DNA of 64,000 nt. Source: Lunularia cruciata. Lineage: Eukaryota > Streptophyta > Marchantiopsida > Lunulariales > Lunulariaceae. The stretch lies in the NCBI GenBank assembly GCA_948567375.1, contig OX419757.1, forward strand, positions 59,458,001-59,522,000, given 5' to 3'. This document shows, piece by piece, positions 57,251 to 64,000 of this stretch. Numbering within the stretch: position 1 is the stretch's first letter; every line of letters starts with the position of its first letter. Made by a program: the position numbers and the translations under genes. The notes beneath the pieces are model-generated. The model was not told where the DNA came from, ran no database searches, and worked only from the letters and a program-made list of their open reading frames with translations.

Positions 57251-58776
57251 TAGAATGGTAGTGCATAATTCTGGGACATTTAGGATCTATGATTTTCCAT
57301 CACAAAAGGTGAGTCCTTGGGTGTTGGTGATGCCTTTGGATGATTGTGCTTCTACAATTTGTAGATCAGGTTTTGTTGTAGCCAAAATTTAAGGTTAATC
57401 TTAACCTTTGCCACCAAGTTGTTTGCCATTGGCATACGAGTGAATACATCTACAAGTTGCTTCTTACCTTCCACATAGGTGATTGTGATGTTGAAGCATT
57501 GTCACCACCCTACCCACCGGATCTGGTGACAAGATAGACCCTTTTGCGTCTTGAGGTAGACTAGAGGTTTATGGTTTATCTCTACTACAAATGCCTTCTT
57601 GCCCAAATAGTGCTTCCAATGCTTGGTTGCAAGAATGATGGCCAGCCCTTCTCATTCTGTGGTGTGGTAGTTGCACTCTACTCGTAACAACTTTTGAGAG
57701 AAATATGCAATTGGATGCCATCCGTCATGCCACTCTTTTTTAAGGACTGCTCCTATTGCTATGCTTGATGCATCTATAGCCAACTTGATTGGATGTTTTG
57801 GGTCATATCACTTCAAGATTGGTGCATGTAGCAAGGTAGCTTTCAATTCTTGAAAGGCCAACTCTTGTGTGGTTTCCCATATCCACTTCTTCCCCTTGTC
57901 AAGTAGTGTTGTTAAAGGTTGTGCAACCTTGGAGAAGTCCTTGACAAATCTACAATAGAATCTGGTTAACTCCAAGAAGCTCTTGAGTTGAGTTTGATCT
58001 TCTAATGCACTCTATTTTTGAATAACCTCAATTTTACCCATCAATAATTGAATGCCCTCTGCACTTACTCTATGCCCCAAGTATTCTACTTCAGACTTGC
58101 CAAACTTGCACTTTGAGATTTTGGCATACAATCAATTCTATCTTAGAATCTGGAGGACTTCTCATAGATGTTGTTTGTATTCCATCATTGTGCTATTTTA
58201 TATTAAGATGTAGTCCAAGAAGACGATAATAGACTTATCCAAGTATGGATGAAATATGTCATTCATTAGACTCATGAAAGTAGCAAGTGCATTGGTGAGG
58301 CCAAAAGGCACCACAAGATACTCAAAGTAGCCATACCTGGTTCGAAAGGTAGTTTTATACACATCCTCCTTTGCAATTTGGATTTGATTGTAACCACTCC
58401 GTTAGTCCAATTTGATGAAGTATCTTACTCCATAGAGTTGATCAAATAGATCATCCATGCAAGGTAAGGGGTATTTGTTCTTTATTGTTTATTGATTGAG
58501 ATCCCGATAGTCAATGCAGATGCATATTGTACCATCCTTCTTCACAAACAAGATAGGAGCCCCATATGGTGATATGTTAGGTTAGATGAACCCTTTTTGT
58601 AGCATCTCCTCAATTTGAGTCTTACACTCCTCCAACTCATGAGGTGATAGGCAATATGGGGCCTTACAAGGAGGTGTATTCCTTGGGAGTGTCTCAATTT
58701 TATGATCTACTCTCCTTTTTGGTGGTAATCTTGAGGGTAGATCATCAAGAAAGACATCTTGAAACTCATCCACCAC
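57251..58776 (-). pseudogene. Reverse transcriptase and RNase H of element A
   Basis: From 58776 the minus strand gives EFQDVFLDDLPSRLPPKRRV and ELEECKTQIEEMLQKGFI, then after a stop [52 protein letters not shown] and the catalytic box VFLDYILI, with Tyr in place of the second Asp (58210-58221). RNase H follows (LAIDASSIAIGAVL, PIAYFSQKLL, CNYHTTE, EINHKPLVYL). Most stops are single C-to-T steps from Gln or Arg codons. Confidence 0.8.
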
Positions 58777-58932
58777 ATCTTTTAGTTTCTTAGGAATTTA
58801 TCCATCAAGTTGTGCACTTTGGACTTCTCTTATTAGACTCATGAAACATCTATCGGTCTTACAAACAATTGCCGTCCCTATGACATAGAGAGCCAATTCT
58901 TGCCTATGTGATTTTCCTTTAGCCCCAATGAT

Positions 58933-59271
58933 TTACCATTGGTGGGTTCTCACTACTTTCTTCCTCCAATCTACCATAGGGTTGTAATGCTCCATCCATG
59001 GCATGCCTAAGATTACATCATAATAAGGTAATTGTATCACTTGCCACTCAATTGCTTCTTGATATTCTCCTACATAGAGTGTTACCCATCTAGGTAATGA
59101 TTCAATCCTCTTTGTTTGCCCATTAGGTAACTCTACTTCTTCACTCTCATCTCTCTCTAGATCCATTCCCAATCTTATGGCAACAGAGCAAGATAAGAAA
59201 TTCTTTGTTGCTTCTAGATCTATTAATACTCTCACTTGATTGCCTTCTAGGACTCCATTCACAACAATCAA
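58933..59271 (-). pseudogene. Aspartic protease of element A
   Basis: This open 112-residue stretch has the active-site block VLIDLEATKNFLS, where the usual Asp-Ser-Gly is Asp-Leu-Glu, and YYDVILGMPWMEHYNPMVDW, the end block of gypsy proteases. It would cut the gag-pol polyprotein; with Ser-Gly lost it should be inactive. Confidence 0.8.
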
Positions 59272-59449
59272 TTATGAGGTTGCCTTTTGGGACCTTTGCA
59301 CGTTTGTCTCCTTCCTTCCCTTGCTTCTTTGTTTCCTTATTGAGCCAATAAGGTGATCTTTGTTTTCCAAAGTGATTTCCACCTCCTCCTCTTCAGTGCG
59401 CATCTCCATGTTGTTCAAAGATCACATGTATGAAGGCCAAGGGCCTTTA

Positions 59450-60450
59450 GGAAAACGAGCGTGACAATTGGTAGATATGTGCCCAATACGGCCATAATTG
59501 TAACAAAAACATTGTTCTCCTCAAGTTCCTTCTCCTTGTGGGACTCCATCTCTTTGTTCTTCTACCCGTCCATGCTCTCCTTGAAGTGGTCATGCTCCTT
59601 GATCTCAAAATCAAAGGTTGCACAATTCCATTGGTATTGGTCAACCTATGTGTGGCATTTCTGCGCAATAATGTTGAGGTAGAACTACTCCTTCACCTCC
59701 ATCCAATGCTCCTACTATTCTCTATGCACAAGCAATGGCTTCAAATAACGTGCGAGGATTTTGCACCATGATTTCTTGGCAAATCTGCTCCTTCAACCCT
59801 TGTTTGAAATTGTCAAGAGCCTCTGTTGGACTCATGTTGGTTACTGCGATTTGTAGATCCAAAAATGCCTCCACATACTCTTGTATGCTGTTTTTTTTGT
59901 CTCAATTTCCATAGTTGGATTCAAGCCATCTGCACGGAATCCACTGATTGGAAATTCTTTAGCAATCCTTCTTGCATTGCTGTCCACGTGACCTCCCTTC
60001 TCTCTACCAACATGGATTGTTCCCAAGCATCGGGCTTTATCGGTCAAATACCCACATGCAAACACGCCTATAGCATGCTCTGTGATCTCTATTGAGAACA
60101 ATCAAAATTATATATTCATTATTGAGATTCAATTTTCCCATTGTATGCTGCCCCTTGTAAGGCTTGATATTGCAGGTCTTCTTTATCCGGAGTAGCAATG
60201 TGGCTTCATCATTGATAGGGTTTGTAAGCACAGGTGCCTCTCCAAGTACTTCAGTCATAAGTATTGGGTTTTGAGATGGCTCTTCTTCTTGCATTGCTTG
60301 ATCATTCCTAAGGATATGCACTTGACTTTGAAATGTCTCCATGGTCATCTTAATCGCTTAAAATTCATTCAATGTCCCTTGTATTCCTTGCACCAGCTCT
60401 TGCAATTATGGATCCATGGTTCTTACAACACTCAATTGCTAATGTCTACT
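59450..60450 (-). pseudogene. gag of element A
   Basis: The zinc knuckle at 59464-59505 reads CYNYGRIGHISTNC, with Tyr for the second Cys. Upstream the readable frame gives FQSVDSVQMAWIQLWKLRQ near 59890-59945 and, at 60037-60348, METFQSQVHILRNDQAMQEE with a frame break between. The order and spacing to the protease are normal for Ty3/gypsy. Confidence 0.65.
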
Positions 60451-61005
60451 TCAATATAGAATCAATATGATCACTTTGAAAGACGCACAAACTATCAAAA
60501 CTACCATTGGGACCTCAAAAGCTATCACTTGTTGATAATACTCCTCACCAAAATTCCTAACCATAAAATCTCTAAACATCACTTTCGGTCTCACTACATA
60601 ACAAATTTCTACTTGAGTGTTGAAAGGGAGAGGATTTGGGACATTCACATCCATAACATCATAATAGAATGTAGATTGTCAAATCCTACTCTTTGTCATA
60701 TACCACCATAGGTAGAATCACTGGGTTTGGTGAGTTCATCAACCATGTCCACAAATTCTGCTCCAAAGTGATAAACTAGAGATACTCTCATTTGCTCACG
60801 TTGGATATACATAACCTTGATGTGGAATGGATTCAAGAATGGAAAGCTAGGTGTGGGAAATTGTCCTCCCGGTGCATCTATCCCATCCGCTCTCTAAAAT
60901 CCTTCCTAAGTTTAGCAATTACTTTATGTTCTACACCTCAAACTACTCAGTTTTAGTAGTTCTTGTTCTTCCAAGAGGGGTGATCCACTCTCTTGGACTA
61001 AAATA
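60451..61005 (-). other. 5' leader of element A
   Basis: Between gag and the primer-binding site; no coding signal I can support. Confidence 0.5.
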
Positions 61006-61020
61006 CTTGCTCTCATCCCA
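61006..61020 (-). promoter_or_regulatory. Primer-binding site of element A (tRNA-iMet type)
   Basis: On the minus strand TGGGATGAGAGCAAG follows the 5' LTR after one base and matches TGGTATCAGAGCAAG, the initiator tRNA-Met type, at 13 of 15 positions. Confidence 0.75.
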
Positions 61021-61021
61021 T

Positions 61022-61746
61022 TATAATACTCCAAGGACAAGAGAAGAGAGAAAACCAGATTTCACACTCAATCATCCGATGACTCAAAGGAGCACCTTCT
61101 CTTTATTATATAGACAAAGAGGATCTCCTCCAAGGAAGCTCCACCATAGGATTAGGCACACAGATAGGTGACATGTCAGCAAGCTCCACCTTTGGATTAC
61201 TTACTTGGGTGGGTGACATGTCAATCCTGGTCCTATCTGGTTGGTCAAACAAGCTTTGACCAAAGGGAATCTTTTAGAAAATCTTCATGTAGGAATCTCA
61301 AAATCACATGGATGAGGTTCCATTGGAAAGATCTCAATGAGACAAATCAAGGGGGGAGAAAGGCCACATTTATGAGGGGAATTTGCACATTTTTGAGGCC
61401 TATTTCATCCATTTAGGCCTCCAAAATTGCCTTCAAAGATTCTAGGTATATTTTGGTCCCTACTCTATCAGTAGAAGTACCCTTTTGGTGATGTCTTGCT
61501 GATCTATTTATTCCATCATGTGTAGTATCCCTCCAAATGTTACCAAACCAATTCTCACCTTTAAATCATATGTCTAGCTATTAGTTCTAAGGTTTTCAAG
61601 TCAATTTGGTTTATGCTCTATTAGTAGAACTACTCTTTTGGTGATACTTCTATCTGGTCTATTTTGACCATCATGTATAACATCATTCCAGATATTACCA
61701 AACCAAATTTCACATCTAGATCATATGGCTAGCTCTTGATATTACA
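61022..61746 (-). repeat. 5' LTR of element A
   Basis: 725 bp, TATAATACT (worn TGTAATACT) to GATATTACA. TATA-like element at about 61103-61115 (ttattatatagac on the plus strand). It carries both U3 repeat units. Confidence 0.9.
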
Positions 61747-61751
61747 TTATG

Positions 61752-62110
61752 GTTATAATATATTTCTCCATTGATAGTTAGATTTTGAGCAAGGCAAAAA
61801 GAGAGTCATCCACTAATCCAGCAAACTTGGGAAAACCATTTTGTGTAATGAAATCCCTTGCACCAATGAAATTTGCAATCTTTTTTCTCTATTGGGCCAT
61901 TTCATATCCTTCCTTAATATTGATACAATACATGTTGTCATTATATGCTCTATGAATCTAATAGTTGATCTTGCACTCATACCCCAAATGTTCAAACCTC
62001 TAGCTATTGATGCAATATTCTCATGATTCTCATGATGCAACCTATGCAACACCATGGCACTTGCATCCAAATGGGAGTTTAACTTCTCTTTGATGGGTTT
62101 CTAAACTTGG
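61752..62110 (-). pseudogene. PIF/Harbinger transposase relic, N-terminal half
   Basis: The 85-residue frame 61813-62070 reads MVLHRLHHENHENIASIARG, MSARSTIRFIEH and KWPNREKRLQ, the N-terminal helical part of HARBI1-like transposases. After a frame break it gives GFPKFAGLVDDSLF (61797-61838), the block with the first catalytic Asp. Element A is inserted right after this block (TSD TTATG); the other half is at 47211-47744. Confidence 0.7.
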
Positions 62111-64000
62111 GACAATCTTTTATGGCATTCACTAAGGCTTGGAAAGAGAAAATATCCATCTAAGTCATTTGTCTAAATGTTTTTACTATCCAACCCTCTA
62201 AAGAATTTAAAAATTAATTCACAACTCTGAACACATTGTAGTCTAGGTTGCAAATATTGGGTATGGTGTGCAAAATTCCAGCACCAAAGCAAAAATTCAA
62301 ATGTAGTATCTTCTTCATCTTCACTCTAATAGTCCTCAACTCCATAACTCCATTCATTTTAGACACTCCATTCCCTATCACTATCAACCTTGGTTCTTGT
62401 TATTTCTCAAATGCATTTCCTTGTTTTCTTGCTCAGTTGGAGCTTGATACTAATGCAATGCATTGCTTCCGGATCAAAATTGCACTAGGATATCTCAATG
62501 TCAACTGAAATAACATGCTACCATTACATTGGCACCAATACAAGCAAGAAATGAAATAGGATAATTGTATTGCACATGAAATGAAATGAGTATTCTATTG
62601 AGTTTGGTATGTCAAGCGCCAATTTTTGGACTCATACTCACACCTCTTGCTCTTCAAATTTGAATTCAGATCTTGGTTCATTAATTCCTCCATTAGTGCA
62701 TAATTAAAATATATATAACACTCATAACTCTTAAAAAGCTATGTATCACCATTTTGATTTCCTATAAAATAATATTTATGATTATGGGTGGTGCACTCAC
62801 AAATTTGAGTGGTACCCTTGACCCACTGCCCATAATATTTTTATAGACAACCCATCAAAAATTCTACAGATAACTACAAACACTAGAAGAACTAAATTTG
62901 AACTAAATTAGTAATTTTTAAGAGATGCAAAAAATGCCGAGCATCAAGACTTGCATCATAATAACTATCATAAAATTCTTGGAGTGTTGAAGAGGTTGAT
63001 AAAAACTATTCAAATGATCAAGGTGGAGGGGAAGAATATAGAAGATTTAGAGTATTTTCTATGTAACTTATCCCTAAACTAGGAAGCCTATGATATGTAA
63101 GTTTGTAGCAATAGAGTCTCCATAAATTATATTGTTGATTTTGTTTTCTGATTTTATTTTTCATTTTTATATAGCCAATATGAAAGTTGGCATGAAGATA
63201 AAACTTGTTTATTTGGATAAGATTTTGTCATATTTTAAGGATGGTGTGTTTTCTATTAAGGTCTTACTCCATCAAACTTATTTTGTCACACTTTTATTTC
63301 CAAGTGGTTATCAAGGAATTAGATGGTATCATATATTACCAACATCTACTTTTTATGAAGAGATTGTTATTCATTACTCAAGAATTGGTCACTAAGGGAT
63401 TTCTATGAAAATTTGAGGATGAAAAGTAATGACTTGTGTGGAGATGGGTGTAAATATATGTACCATGAATAGCATTTAACAAAAATTACAATAAGTAAAT
63501 AGACAAGTATAAGATGAAAATTATTGGAAAGGTCTACTAAGGTAGAAAGATACACAACTCTATCTTATTATCAAAGTTCACAAATGCACAATAGAAGAAA
63601 GAAATGTCCTTAGCAAGAACGGAGAGAGTAAGAGAGGAAAATTATTCTCATTATGACCAATAAAGCTTCTTCTTATAAGGACATGATAGAAGAAATTTCT
63701 TCTCTTTATTTCCAATACATCTTCTTATAAGAGGGAATCACTATTCTTTAGTCACCTATTGGTATACAATAAAGAGATTGTTTAGGGAGATCTTTACTTA
63801 TCATGGCTCATTTTTAAGCTTCTTGATCTAATACTTTGGCCCTATTAGGCTTTTTATTTCTCTCCTTGACACACAATACACATATTATGAGAGCCTTGTA
63901 GACCAAATTAATTAAGTCGTTGACCACTGGACTATCATTCTTCATCCACTTGACTATCAAACTTCACCTTGCATACTTGAAAATCAAGGTATCAAATTGT
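62111..64000. other. Right flank without a recognised gene
   Basis: AT-rich. The frames at 62248-62508 and 63132-63395 show no motif. No family shared with the rest of the window is found. Confidence 0.45.

Larger units (their letters stand above)
47745..61746 (-). mobile_element. Element A: complete but nested Ty3/gypsy retrotransposon, TSD TTATG
   Basis: Both ends are family A LTRs (47745-48473 and 61022-61746) and the outer flanks are perfect TTATG duplications (47740-47744 and 61747-61751). On the minus strand the order is 5' LTR, primer-binding site, gag, protease, reverse transcriptase, RNase H, integrase, purine tract, 3' LTR. Removing element B (48897-56671) leaves about 6.2 kb. All enzyme parts have stops. 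It split a PIF/Harbinger transposase gene. Confidence 0.9.

Overview
The window reads as intergenic DNA of a large, repeat-rich plant genome. It is AT-rich and packed with decayed LTR retrotransposons, most of them Ty3/gypsy by domain order, plus a PIF/Harbinger DNA transposon relic. I see no intact host gene, rRNA, tRNA or CRISPR array. A gymnosperm is my guess from the overall character (nested, old, stop-ridden elements), but nothing here proves it.

Repeat families. I name six by their ends. Family A is a Ty3/gypsy element with a LTR of about 650-730 bp (TGTAATACC...GTATTACA). Family B has a LTR of about 690 bp (TGTAACACC...GGCTCACA). Family C is a 3.7-kb element with TGTGG...TCACA ends, 5-bp target duplications and no LTRs that I can see, coding for one long acidic coiled-coil protein. 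Family D is a Ty3/gypsy element with a 555-bp LTR (TGTCACGCC...CGACA). Family E is a gypsy element with F-like LTRs. Family F is a 390-440-bp LTR (TGTAACAATATGG...TTTTACA) full of heat-shock-element motifs.

Layout. 1-186 is a cut A LTR, and 377-820 is an F-like LTR. 2557-11125 is gypsy element E, interrupted by C copy 1 (5855-9597). 12094-19678 is an A LTR split by element D (12198-19172); D is itself hit by a B LTR (15123-15818) and a solo F LTR (16936-17358). 19679-28400 holds no recognisable gene but has a decayed ~300-345-bp tandem array (26330-27560). 28475-29500 is a possible Myb/SANT-like relic. 31389-34260 is unrecognised minus-strand coding DNA broken by a B LTR and an F LTR. 35091-35742 is a clean A solo LTR and 36017-36721 a B LTR. 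37624-43718 is C copy 2, carrying about 2.2 kb of extra DNA. F and B LTRs follow to 46761. 47211-62110 is a PIF/Harbinger transposase pseudogene split by a complete element A (47745-61746, TSD TTATG). A contains element B (48897-56671). B contains C copy 3 in its 5' LTR (48924-52614) and a solo D LTR in its pol (55125-55679). 62111-64000 is featureless.

Most notable. Element D is a Ty3/gypsy retrotransposon whose polyprotein carries a cytosine-5 DNA methyltransferase domain upstream of reverse transcriptase (motifs I, PCQG, ENV, VIII and X are visible) and ends in a PHD zinc finger after the integrase: a chromatin writer and a chromatin reader in one mobile element. This copy is dead (stops and frameshifts). 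The integrase DDE triad and the reverse transcriptase YIDD are still readable.
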